Shown: piece after piece, positions 1 to 7,749 of the stretch
Layout: each line of letters starts with the position of its first letter
Position numbering within the stretch: position 1 is the first letter of the stretch
Translations under genes and position numbers: made by a program
Origin: Thermoproteota archaeon
GTDB taxonomy: Archaea > Korarchaeota > Korarchaeia > Korarchaeales > Korarchaeaceae
DNA length: 64,000 bases
Direction of reading: 5' to 3'
Assembly (NCBI GenBank): GCA_026986575.1
Contig: JALSOH010000004.1
Coordinates: 598,693 to 662,692, forward strand
Notes under the pieces: generated by a model
The model's input: the letters and a program-made list of their open reading frames with translations, nothing else
What the model was told of the DNA's origin: nothing
Databases searched by the model: none

Positions 1-11
1 TATGCTGAATC

Positions 12-167
12 CTACCTACTTACGAATTTATCCCTCTTTTTAGCCCCCCTCTTCCTGCATTTAGATCTCACAGGGTATAGCATTTCCTCGTAAGAGAATT
101 CGTCCTCTGGGATCTCTTCTACGAAGCTCTCATATCCTTTCTCAAGGTCCTCGTCAGATTCTCCCAT
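12..167 (-). CDS. small acidic/basic protein, 51 aa, unknown
   Basis: ATG at 167 to TAG at 12-14 gives 51 residues. The first 30 residues are strongly acidic (many Glu/Asp) and the last 20 strongly basic (Lys/Arg run with one Cys). There is no signal peptide or membrane segment. A TATA-like box on the minus strand at 190-201 lies about 28 bases before the ATG, matching the nearly leaderless architecture seen at many genes here. The gene points away from the fdh operon. I do not recognise a family. The split-charge composition would suit a nucleic-acid or ribosome-associated small protein, but that is a guess. Confidence 0.5.
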   Translation of the reverse strand: MGESDEDLEKGYESFVEEIPEDEFSYEEMLYPVRSKCRKRGAKKRDKFVSR

Positions 168-189
168 CGATCTCAACTTAGTGGGGAAG

Positions 190-201
190 CTTATAAAAGA
201 A
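190..201 (-). promoter_or_regulatory. TATA-like box of the small acidic/basic gene
   Basis: On the minus strand the sequence reads CTTTTATAAGC, about 28 bases upstream of the ATG at 167. The spacing is that of an archaeal TATA box for a leaderless transcript. Confidence 0.5.
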
Positions 202-354
202 CGCGGTCGCTAGGCTCGTCTCAGAAATCTTTAAATATTCATACAGTATCATATGTTCGAGTTATACTAAAATAAATTGAAGTTATCCCTGTTGCATATA
301 ACGAAAATCTATTTTCATTATACAATTTAGTGATAATTAAAATGAAAAACAGCA

Positions 355-427
355 TTCTTTATAAAATAAACTCAGGGAATTTCCGCTGGAGCTAGGGCTC
401 CATTCCCCCTGCGGGGTGATATTTTTG
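355..427 (+). promoter_or_regulatory. fdhA promoter and structured leader hiding the ribosome site
   Basis: A TATA-like stretch at about 355-366 (TTTATAAAATAA) predicts a transcript start near 385; AT-rich TATA candidates also occur at 229-240 and 299-310. Before the ATG at 428 lie two alternative hairpins. Hairpin A pairs 375-380 (GGGAAT) with 402-407 (ATTCCC) and 388-392 (GGAGC) with 397-401 (GCTCC). Hairpin B pairs 406-409 (CCCC) with 413-416 (GGGG), and these Gs begin the ribosome site GGGGTGAT (413-420). A and B share bases 406-407, so they exclude each other. If transcription starts at about 385, hairpin A would be cut short, so the start site decides whether this can be a switch. Confidence 0.4.
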
Positions 428-3400
428 ATGCAAAGTCCCAGATTATCGAGAAGAACCTTTCTAAAGATGGCGAGCCTAGGAACCTTCTCACTACTCTTCT
501 CAGGCTCGGTCCGGAAGGTCTTGGGGGTACCCAGTCCTAAAAGATACAGGCTGGGGGAAATAGGAGGCAAGGATTTACAGCTCACTAGGGAAGTCAGGGG
601 AGTTTGCGGCTACTGCTCTGTGGGCTGCGGTATAATCTTCTATAAGACTGGCGATAAGGTGATCCACTTAGAGGGCGACCCGGATAATCCGTTGAACGAG
701 GGCAAGCTTTGTCCTAAGGGAGAGGCCTCTCTAGAACTGTTCGGGCAGCATAATCCGAGGAGACTCAGAACTCCACTCATAAGGGTTAATCCTAAGCCTC
801 CAGCCGAGGAGCTAAAGAAGGTTAAGACGCAGGACGAACTCAGGGCCATCTTGGATAAATACAAGCCGATATGGAGACCCGCTACTTGGGATGAGGCCTT
901 CAGGTACATAGCCGAGAGGATGAAGGAGATCCTTGATGAGGTAGGTTGGGATCCGAGGAAGGAAGATGGCTATTACCATCTAGGCAAGAAGTTCCCGTTG
1001 TGGATAGAGGCGGGCGCCAAGCTCACCAACGAGGAGGCCTACATAATAAAGAAGATCGCCACCATGCTGGGTAGCTACAACATAGACCACGACGCTAGGA
1101 GGTGTCACTCCACCACCGTGGCCGGTTTGGCTGGAACGGTAGGCTTCGGAGCCCAGACTCAGAGCTTCATAGATACGCAGTTCATCTCCACGTACCTGAT
1201 CTTCGGCGGCAATCCCGCGGAGAATCATCCGGTCAGTATGAGGCATACCCTCAAGGGTAAGGAGAAGGGGACCCTCAAGCTAGTGGTCGTCGATCCCAGA
1301 TACAATAGGACCGCCTCTCAGGCTGACGTGTTCGCTTTCTTCAGACCGGGCTCAGATTTGGCATTCCTCCTCTACATCCTTCACTACGCCTTCTGGGAGA
1401 GGAATCCACCGGTGGATCAGCTGGACACTTTCAAAGAATTCGTCACTAGGTTTAACGTGGATCTGGATGAGATAAAGGAGTTCAAGGAGATAGCCAAGGA
1501 TTACACGGCTGAGGAGGTTTCGAGGATAACGGGGATACCTGTGAACAAGCTGAGGGAGATAGCCAAGCTATACGTGGAAAACAGTGGAGTGACGACGAAC
1601 TTCAAGAGGTTCGGTTCCATCCAGTGGGCCATGGGGCAGACCCAGCACCATGTAGGGACTCAGATCACGAGGCTTAGCACCCTCGTGCAGCTGACCTTGG
1701 GCAACATGGGATTCCCGGGCGGAGGCCTGAACCCCTACAGGGGACACAGCAACGTGCAAGGGACCACCGACATGTGCATACTCTCGCACATACTGCCAGG
1801 TTACATAAAACAGCCCTCCAGCCCTCTCCAGATAAGGGTCTATCAGGACTGGAAGAATCAAGGCTTCCCCGATGCTTGGCACTGGGAGATCCCCGATTGG
1901 GCTGGCAGCAGCTTCGGTCCTAACGAGAGGGGTAAGGTGAACTCGACCAAAGTGCTCTGGTCGTGGTGGTTCCAGAACTGGAGGAGATTCGAGCTGACTT
2001 GGGGCATCTTCGTAGGTACCGATCCGGAATCGGATCCGAAGAACGGGACGGTGATAAGCGACTTCCCATTCGGAAAGGGATACACCGAGAACACTTGGTG
2101 GCAGGGAGTCCTCTTTGACGATGTGCTGAAGGCAGCCATAATAATGGCTGAGAACATAGCTGTCAGCGACGGGGATGCGATAACTACCTACATAGCCCTA
2201 GCATCGCTAAAGCTGCTTGTCGTGGTTGACCTGTGGGAGACTGAGACGGCAACATTCGCCGACGTCCTCCTGCCTGGCGCGTTCCAGTACGAGAAGTACG
2301 GGTCGATAACGAACAGCAACCGCTGGGTCCAGTGGCAGGGCAGGGTCGTGCCTCCAGCCGGGGATGCCAAACCCGACCTCTGGATAATGCTCAAACTATG
2401 GGACTACTTCAAGAGCTACGGGATAGTGAGGCTTCCAAGCCAGATATACGGCAAGAAGACGGAGAAGGTCTCCATAAGGAATCCCAAGACAGGAGAGATG
2501 GTTGAGCTTTACGAGAGGAAGATTGAACCCTTCATGGACTACGCGACCGGTAGATTCGCCGATCCGGACTACGCCTACGCTGATCCTGAGCTCATATACA
2601 AGGAGATAGACTTGGCCGTTGATCTGTACAACGGGATGTACGACTGGGTTGACGGGAAGATACTGGCAAAGAGGAGGAAGCCCTTGCTGAGGACCGAGTC
2701 CGACATAGATGGTATACTGGACAGGGAGTTCCTAATGTATAAGGACTGGGCGTGGACATGGCCCAAGAACGTGAGGATACTCTATGATCTCTGGACCCTC
2801 TCCAAGACCTTAGGGAGGACCTTCAAGTTCACCTTCACTCCAGGCGAGTATTCCGTCGGAGACACGCTTAACGGTAGGACCGTGACCATAACCGGGGAAA
2901 CTGGTGAGATCAGGGATGCTAAGAGCGGCAAGTGGAGGCCTGCTTTCATACCGGGTCATAACTTCGTGGTCGGCAAGATGTACAAGAGGGCTTGGTCCGG
3001 CATGACTGACCTGTTGACAGGTGCCGTCACGGCCAAGGACCTCCTCTGGTATGGAAGGGTAGTGGGGAAGTTCGTGATATTCAGCGGGGAATCCCATACC
3101 GTGACCACCTACGAGGATCTGGGCATCAGGTGTCCTCTCTGCGAGAGCTTCTACTACGATGAGGATGTGATAAATGTCGGCAAAGCGAACTACAAGAAGC
3201 CCTACTTCAAGGGGACGAAGGACTACAAAGGTAAGAAGATAAAGTACGTGGGGTTCTACGACTGGAAGAAGGTGAGGGACAAGTTCTCCGAGGAGTTCAG
3301 GAGTTTAGCCAAGTCATTGGGCATAAGAGAAGCGGTCAAGAGCATGAAGGAGAAGTACGGCGAGTGGTACGCCTATCCTAATCCGAGCAACCCCAATGAG

Positions 3401-4048
3401 ATCTTGGCTTGGGATATGAGGTATCCGATCCACTACGAGCCAGTTGAATCTCCTGATTTCGAGCTGGCTACCAAGTATCCAGCCATGGCTTGGAGGAGGG
3501 CCGAGAATTACAGATTCTTGGAGCCTCCTGAGGGGTTCGAGCATCTCAAGGACACTGTCACTATGATCCCGGAGGATATGTCGCCGCCCGAGGGTGCCGA
3601 GGTAGTTGTGGTGACTACAAACAGGATGACCGAGCACTTCCACACGGGTCAGCTTACTAGGAACGTCCCTCTCTTAGCGGAGTTAGTCCCGGAGCCATTT
3701 GCTGAGATACCTAAGCCCCTAGCGGATAAGCTCGGGATTAAGCCAGGGGATGTGGTCGAAGTGGGGAACAAGAGGAATGTGATATACGTGAGGGCGATGG
3801 TGACCCACAGGGTTCCCAAGCTATCAGTCAACGGCAAGGAGGTCTATGTGATAAACCTGCCTTGGCACTGGGGGTGGGCCGGGGCCCACAGCACCTACGC
3901 AGTGGTGAACACGATAACTGACGTGTATATGGACGTGGTCACTACCATGCAGGAGACCAAAGCGTTCCTAGCCTACGTTAGGAAGGCTTCCACCAAGAAA
4001 TACGACTACAGGGCAAGGGAGGAGAATTTACCGGGGATAAGGCCATGA
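428..4048 (+). CDS. fdhA: formate dehydrogenase, catalytic molybdopterin subunit (FdnG-like, Cys form)
   Basis: This is a 1206-residue member of the DMSO-reductase superfamily and oxidises formate at a Mo or W bis-pterin centre. The N-terminus has a Tat signal (SRRTFLK followed by a hydrophobic stretch), so the enzyme should be exported folded to the outer face of the membrane. A [4Fe-4S] motif uses Cys60, Cys63, Cys67 and about Cys95. Cys226, in the context DARRCHSTT, sits where E. coli FdnG has selenocysteine (ARVUHGPT), so this is a Cys-type enzyme. The following GGNPAENHP segment also matches FdnG. The C-terminal quarter is the molybdopterin-dinucleotide-binding domain (EHFHTGQLTRNVP onward). 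The start was set at ATG 428, seven bases after GGGGTGAT; an in-frame GTG lies at 416. Genes for the Fe-S and cytochrome b subunits follow directly. Confidence 0.93.
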   Translation: MQSPRLSRRTFLKMASLGTFSLLFSGSVRKVLGVPSPKRYRLGEIGGKDLQLTREVRGVCGYCSVGCGIIFYKTGDKVIHLEGDPDNPLNEGKLCPKGEASLELFGQHNPRRLRTPLIRVNPKPPAEELKKVKTQDELRAILDKYKPIWRPATWDEAFRYIAERMKEILDEVGWDPRKEDGYYHLGKKFPLWIEAGAKLTNEEAYIIKKIATMLGSYNIDHDARRCHSTTVAGLAGTVGFGAQTQSFIDTQFISTYLIFGGNPAENHPVSMRHTLKGKEKGTLKLVVVDPRYNRTASQADVFAFFRPGSDLAFLLYILHYAFWERNPPVDQLDTFKEFVTRFNVDLDEIKEFKEIAKDYTAEEVSRITGIPVNKLREIAKLYVENSGVTTNFKRFGSIQWAMGQTQHHVGTQITRLSTLVQLTLGNMGFPGGGLNPYRGHSNVQGTTDMCILSHILPGYIKQPSSPLQIRVYQDWKNQGFPDAWHWEIPDWAGSSFGPNERGKVNSTKVLWSWWFQNWRRFELTWGIFVGTDPESDPKNGTVISDFPFGKGYTENTWWQGVLFDDVLKAAIIMAENIAVSDGDAITTYIALASLKLLVVVDLWETETATFADVLLPGAFQYEKYGSITNSNRWVQWQGRVVPPAGDAKPDLWIMLKLWDYFKSYGIVRLPSQIYGKKTEKVSIRNPKTGEMVELYERKIEPFMDYATGRFADPDYAYADPELIYKEIDLAVDLYNGMYDWVDGKILAKRRKPLLRTESDIDGILDREFLMYKDWAWTWPKNVRILYDLWTLSKTLGRTFKFTFTPGEYSVGDTLNGRTVTITGETGEIRDAKSGKWRPAFIPGHNFVVGKMYKRAWSGMTDLLTGAVTAKDLLWYGRVVGKFVIFSGESHTVTTYEDLGIRCPLCESFYYDEDVINVGKANYKKPYFKGTKDYKGKKIKYVGFYDWKKVRDKFSEEFRSLAKSLGIREAVKSMKEKYGEWYAYPNPSNPNEILAWDMRYPIHYEPVESPDFELATKYPAMAWRRAENYRFLEPPEGFEHLKDTVTMIPEDMSPPEGAEVVVVTTNRMTEHFHTGQLTRNVPLLAELVPEPFAEIPKPLADKLGIKPGDVVEVGNKRNVIYVRAMVTHRVPKLSVNGKEVYVINLPWHWGWAGAHSTYAVVNTITDVYMDVVTTMQETKAFLAYVRKASTKKYDYRAREENLPGIRP

Positions 4049-4061
4049 TGGAGGTGATGCT

Positions 4062-4865
4062 ATGGGAGAGATGGCGATAGCCTTCAATGTGGATAACTGT
4101 ATCTTCTGCAGGGCGTGTCAGGTCGCCTGCCACGTATGGAACAACACTAGGCCCCAAGTAACTGAATTCTCCCCGACATTGACTAACCCCCCAGATCTTC
4201 TGCCCAATGTCTGGACATTGATGGAGGCCAAGGAGGTAGTAGAGGGAGATGAATTCCACTGGCTATTCTTCAAGAGGCAATGCATGCACTGCAGCGAGGC
4301 TCCCTGCGCTAAAGCGTGTCCAGTAAATGCCATAGAGATCCATCCGGAGGGAGCTGTTGTAATAAGAGAGGATAAGTGCACTGGATGCAGGTTCTGCATA
4401 GAGGCATGTCCCTATGATGTCCCCAGATACGATGAGAGTAGCGAAAAGGTGTATAAGTGCACTTTCTGCATAGACAGGATACAGAATGGCTTGGAGCCAG
4501 CTTGCGTAGCCGCATGCCCAACTGATGCATTGGTATTTGGTGATTACGATGAACTGGTCAACAGGTATAGGTCTCAGGGTTATGAGGTGTATGGTGACTC
4601 GGTCAACGACTACGTGGGTAGGACCCATTACATCTACGTCACTAGGAAATACAAGGGCAAGCTGACCGATCCCAAGTACTTCGGTGATAGGTTGAAGAAA
4701 GACCCGAGAAAGGCTTCAGTACAGGTCGGAGCCAACGTGGTAGAACCCGTCGGCTGGGGCCTCGTTGGTCTCACATTGCTGGCCGCGGCTGGTCACTTCA
4801 TCTACTGGAGGGCCAAGAGGATCGAGGAGAAGTCTGAATCTAAAGGTGAGAAGGGAGGTGAGTGA
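4062..4865 (+). CDS. fdhB: formate dehydrogenase iron-sulfur subunit
   Basis: This 267-residue ferredoxin-like electron-transfer subunit resembles FdnH. It carries four Cys clusters fitting four [4Fe-4S] centres: CIFCRACQVAC near the N-terminus, CMHCSEAPCAKAC, CTGCRFCIEAC and CTFC with CVAAC. A hydrophobic helix near residues 225-245 is a single membrane anchor, as in FdnH. It should pass electrons from the molybdopterin subunit to the cytochrome b subunit on the outer membrane face. It starts 13 bases after fdhA with a clear GGAGGTGAT site and its stop overlaps the start region of fdhC, so the three genes form one operon. Confidence 0.92.
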   Translation: MGEMAIAFNVDNCIFCRACQVACHVWNNTRPQVTEFSPTLTNPPDLLPNVWTLMEAKEVVEGDEFHWLFFKRQCMHCSEAPCAKACPVNAIEIHPEGAVVIREDKCTGCRFCIEACPYDVPRYDESSEKVYKCTFCIDRIQNGLEPACVAACPTDALVFGDYDELVNRYRSQGYEVYGDSVNDYVGRTHYIYVTRKYKGKLTDPKYFGDRLKKDPRKASVQVGANVVEPVGWGLVGLTLLAAAGHFIYWRAKRIEEKSESKGEKGGE

Positions 4866-5597
4866 ATGGCCGAGGAGTATGTTAGCCTTGCGGAATGGAG
4901 GAACAAGTGCGAGGCAGTGAAAGCGTTCAGTGAGGCACAGATATGGGTCCACAAGCACCTGATACACTTCACCTTGTTCTTCTTCATCACCGGCCTGCCC
5001 TTAATTAGCAAGGAATGGTTCGGCTGGCTCGCTTTCGTCTTCGGCTATCCACTATCCACAGTGATAGGGAGCTACGATCCCTACAGCCTCGGCATACAGG
5101 TGGCTCGGTTCATTCACAGGATCTCCGCTCTAGGACTCGCTCTAGTATTGATACCATTCCTCCTCAAAACGTTAGGGGAGCTCAGGCGCATGGAGATATG
5201 GCCCGAATGCTGGAGCTTCTCCTGCTTCAAGAAAGGTTTCAAGGACATGATAGATTTCTACGTGTACAGGAAGAGGGTGACATTCCCCAAGTATAATGTG
5301 GGACAGAAGGGATGGATCTGGACCGTAATAGTAGGGATGGTGATAATGTACGTAACCGGAACCGTGATGTGGCTGAGGGACCTCTTCCCGCCCAGCGCCT
5401 GGGAGGTGGCCCACCTCCTCCACGATATAGGGTTCTTCATAGCAGCCATAGGCCTCATAATCCACGTGTATATGGCCCTGCTGATTCCAGAGCATAGGCC
5501 TTTCGTCAGGGCCATGTTCAGAACGGGTAGATTGACTGAGGAGTACGTTAGGGAGCACCATCCCGAGTGGCACGAGAAGATCGAGAAGGAAGGCTAA
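4866..5597 (+). CDS. fdhC: formate dehydrogenase cytochrome b subunit (FdnI-like)
   Basis: This is a 243-residue membrane protein with four predicted helices and His residues placed as heme ligands: HKHLIHF in helix 1, RFIHR in helix 2, and HDIG with IIHVY in helix 4. The layout fits the gamma subunit of formate dehydrogenase N, which takes electrons from FdhB and reduces quinone inside the membrane. It lies immediately downstream of fdhB with GGAGGTG before the ATG. The C-terminal tail is hydrophilic and probably cytoplasmic. Confidence 0.88.
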   Translation: MAEEYVSLAEWRNKCEAVKAFSEAQIWVHKHLIHFTLFFFITGLPLISKEWFGWLAFVFGYPLSTVIGSYDPYSLGIQVARFIHRISALGLALVLIPFLLKTLGELRRMEIWPECWSFSCFKKGFKDMIDFYVYRKRVTFPKYNVGQKGWIWTVIVGMVIMYVTGTVMWLRDLFPPSAWEVAHLLHDIGFFIAAIGLIIHVYMALLIPEHRPFVRAMFRTGRLTEEYVREHHPEWHEKIEKEG

Positions 5598-5615
5598 TCC
5601 CCCACCCACTTTTTT

Positions 5616-6533
5616 ATGCCCCTCGATGTCTCTCGGATAGGTGAGGTCATAGTGTCGGACGAGCCGAGCAGGTTCAAGCGGGCAGTTGACCTGATTTCCA
5701 TTGAAACCCCCGAGCTGAGGCCTTCTCTCCTATTCTACGCCGATATGATCTCTCTATTGAAGGAACTATCCGATGAAGTTGTATTAGAACTGGAGGATAG
5801 AAGGGAGCTTATTGAAGAGCTCGCTAAGAGGGTCAGCGAGGAGGGATCTCCACTCCTGAATTTACTCGGTACGATACCCGTATCCGCAGGGATATGGCAG
5901 AAGATACTCGAATCAGTAGTATCAATAGTGAAAGATCACCGGGAGGAGCTAACGGAAGATTTAGATAAGCTATTAGAGGCGTCGGAAGGTGGTTCCTTCA
6001 GTATACGCGACCTAGCCACCTACTCCCTGAAAGGGGATCCGAACTACGCTAGGGGGGTGGCTGCCGGACTTGATGTGGACTTGGACTTAGTGAACGCAAT
6101 TGCCCTATGGACAATACAACCCCTCCTCATTGCCCTGAGGAGGATCGCCGAAAGGAAGATAGATGCTGACAACTGGTTAAGAGGCTACTGTCCGGTCTGC
6201 GGGAGCTACACGAGGACAGGATTCATGGAAGGGGAGGGTAGGAAGCTACACCTCAAATGCGAGATATGCGGGATGGAGTGGCCTTTCCTCAGGTTGAAAT
6301 GTCCCTTCTGTGGTAACGAAGATGAGAAGAAGTTGGGTTTCTACTCTCTTAACGACAATAAGTTCCGCCTTTACGTATGCGAAAGTTGCGGAGAATACTG
6401 GAAGGTGGTCGACGAGGAACTAGCTGGTAAGAACGTTCCTAGGGAACTTTATCCGGTCTGGACCTTTGAATTAGATGAGCTGGCCTCCAAGCTCAGCAAG
6501 GAGAGGACATCGAAAGACGAGGAAGGTGACTAA
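5616..6533 (+). CDS. fdhE: formate dehydrogenase accessory protein FdhE
   Basis: This 305-residue protein is the size of FdhE, a rubredoxin-like cytoplasmic chaperone needed for assembly of Tat-exported formate dehydrogenase. The C-terminal half has four CxxC knuckles (CPVCG, CEICG, CPFCG, CESCG) fitting two metal or iron sites; the N-terminal half is helical and acidic. It follows fdhC after 18 bases. A T-rich stretch (CACTTTTTTATG) runs into the ATG, so the exact start is uncertain and may be at a GTG about 36 bases further in. The context makes it the dedicated maturation factor for the FdhABC proteins. Confidence 0.87.
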   Translation: MPLDVSRIGEVIVSDEPSRFKRAVDLISIETPELRPSLLFYADMISLLKELSDEVVLELEDRRELIEELAKRVSEEGSPLLNLLGTIPVSAGIWQKILESVVSIVKDHREELTEDLDKLLEASEGGSFSIRDLATYSLKGDPNYARGVAAGLDVDLDLVNAIALWTIQPLLIALRRIAERKIDADNWLRGYCPVCGSYTRTGFMEGEGRKLHLKCEICGMEWPFLRLKCPFCGNEDEKKLGFYSLNDNKFRLYVCESCGEYWKVVDEELAGKNVPRELYPVWTFELDELASKLSKERTSKDEEGD

Positions 6534-6543
6534 AGAGCTGAGG

Positions 6544-7314
6544 TCAGCAGAGAGGACTGTCTGCCTCCTTCCCATGCCACCTCACTAGGGGTCCCCCCTT
6601 GGACACCATGGGACCTCCCCTCACCCTCTCCGGATAAGTGAAGACTTTCAACTCCCTAGTGAAGTCTTTCGAGATGAGGGTTATCCCCATCTGATCCGCT
6701 GATGCCGCTCCACTAACTAGAACGTGCCTCATGCTAGCAACGATCCTTATCCCCGTCAGAGACAGGAGCTTTATGATGTCCCCCGATATCCTCCCGGTGC
6801 TTATCATAACTGGTGTAAGCTCCCTAAGATCGTCACTACGTTTCATTATCCAGCCAGCAATCTTCATTGCAGCGGTGTGCCTACTTATATCGACGAGCAG
6901 CACCTTCTGAGCTACGGAGGACCCCTTCAGGGCGTATAGCCCAGTGACGTGAAAGGCGAAGGGGCATATGCTCTTGGGAACGGATTTGGATATATCGGAC
7001 ATAAGGCTCAGGATCGTGCTCCATTCGACCGGCTCGTCCTTCCATCTAGGGGGGCTCAACTCCCCCTCGTCAGTGATCCTCAGCAGATACTCCAGGTCGC
7101 TCAGTCTTATTTCCTCCACCCCGACATCCCTTGTGATCCCCTTCATCAGCAAGTAACCTATTGCGGCCTCCTCGATCATATTCGGGCTAGCGAAGAAGCT
7201 CCCTACCTTTCGGCCATCCACCCACTCCACCTCATACCTGAAGTCGGCAGCCATCTGCGTACCTCTCCAGCGGACGACGGACCTTTCACACACTTTCCTC
7301 AGTTCATCTTGCAT
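6544..7314 (-). CDS. fdhD: FdhD-like sulfurtransferase homologue lacking the CxxC loop
   Basis: FdhD moves sulfur from a cysteine desulfurase onto the molybdenum cofactor of formate dehydrogenase. The 256-residue sequence has the family order: an EEAAIGYLLMKGI segment, a TGLYAL segment (family TGG-HAAAL), VDISRHTA (family DVGRHNA), STGRISGDI (family SGRISSE) and GITLI. The conserved CGxCG persulfide loop expected between the first two blocks is absent; that stretch reads GELSPPRWKDEP. The only Cys residues are one near the N-terminus, one in SICPF just before the TGLYAL block, and the C-terminal residue. It may use another Cys or act only in cofactor binding. It is convergent with fdhE. Confidence 0.8.
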   Translation of the reverse strand: MQDELRKVCERSVVRWRGTQMAADFRYEVEWVDGRKVGSFFASPNMIEEAAIGYLLMKGITRDVGVEEIRLSDLEYLLRITDEGELSPPRWKDEPVEWSTILSLMSDISKSVPKSICPFAFHVTGLYALKGSSVAQKVLLVDISRHTAAMKIAGWIMKRSDDLRELTPVMISTGRISGDIIKLLSLTGIRIVASMRHVLVSGAASADQMGITLISKDFTRELKVFTYPERVRGGPMVSKGGPLVRWHGKEADSPLC

Positions 7315-7355
7315 TTAGGAGACACCCTTGGTGCTCAATATTAAGTGCATGCACT

Positions 7356-7715
7356 CTAGATGAGCCCTAACTCCTCAACCACCTTAACAGCTAGATTGCA
7401 TTTTTCCCTGAACTCCTGCTCACTCACAGTATGAGTGGCAGGACAGTACCCATCCAGTATGCACTTCCCAGCGTCGAGATCGTAGATCACGGGATAGGCC
7501 CTGCACCCTAGAGGCCTGTGCTCGTAGACGGAACACATTCCGTTCTTTAGGAAGTAGCACTTACCATCAACGTTCTTGAGCCTGATGAACCCCCCTCTAA
7601 GCTCGGAGAAATCCTCTCTTCTATATCCTAGGGACTCAAGTCTCCTTATGTCGCTTTCGGTGAGGATCATCTCGGTCTCAAGGCAGCAGAGGTGGCATCC
7701 CTCAGGACATATCAT
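7356..7715 (-). CDS. YkgJ/UPF0153-family Cys cluster protein
   Basis: This protein has about 119 residues and conserved Cys patterns: CPEGCHLCC near the start, then GKCYFLKNGMCSVYEHRPLGCRAYP and a later CxxxxxxC. These match the YkgJ (Fe-S or Zn cluster) family of small metal-binding proteins, whose role is unknown. The start is set at ATG 7715, directly before the first Cys motif. The open frame extends upstream to 7802, but that part would overlap the tldD coding region antisense and has no family features. The tldD start at 7750 is divergent and 35 bases away, so the two share a promoter region. Confidence 0.75.
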   Translation of the reverse strand: MICPEGCHLCCLETEMILTESDIRRLESLGYRREDFSELRGGFIRLKNVDGKCYFLKNGMCSVYEHRPLGCRAYPVIYDLDAGKCILDGYCPATHTVSEQEFREKCNLAVKVVEELGLI

Positions 7716-7749
7716 CAGGGTTATATCGGTCTCTCCATTAAAATTCCGT

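Noticed and set aside
337-585. Minus-strand open frame across the fdhA start
   Set aside because: It lies antisense to the fdhA leader and Tat signal and has Ser/Leu-rich, unlikely composition and no promoter.
428-4048. Selenocysteine in the formate dehydrogenase
   Set aside because: The codon at the Sec position is TGT (1103-1105), so Cys is encoded; no in-frame TGA occurs.
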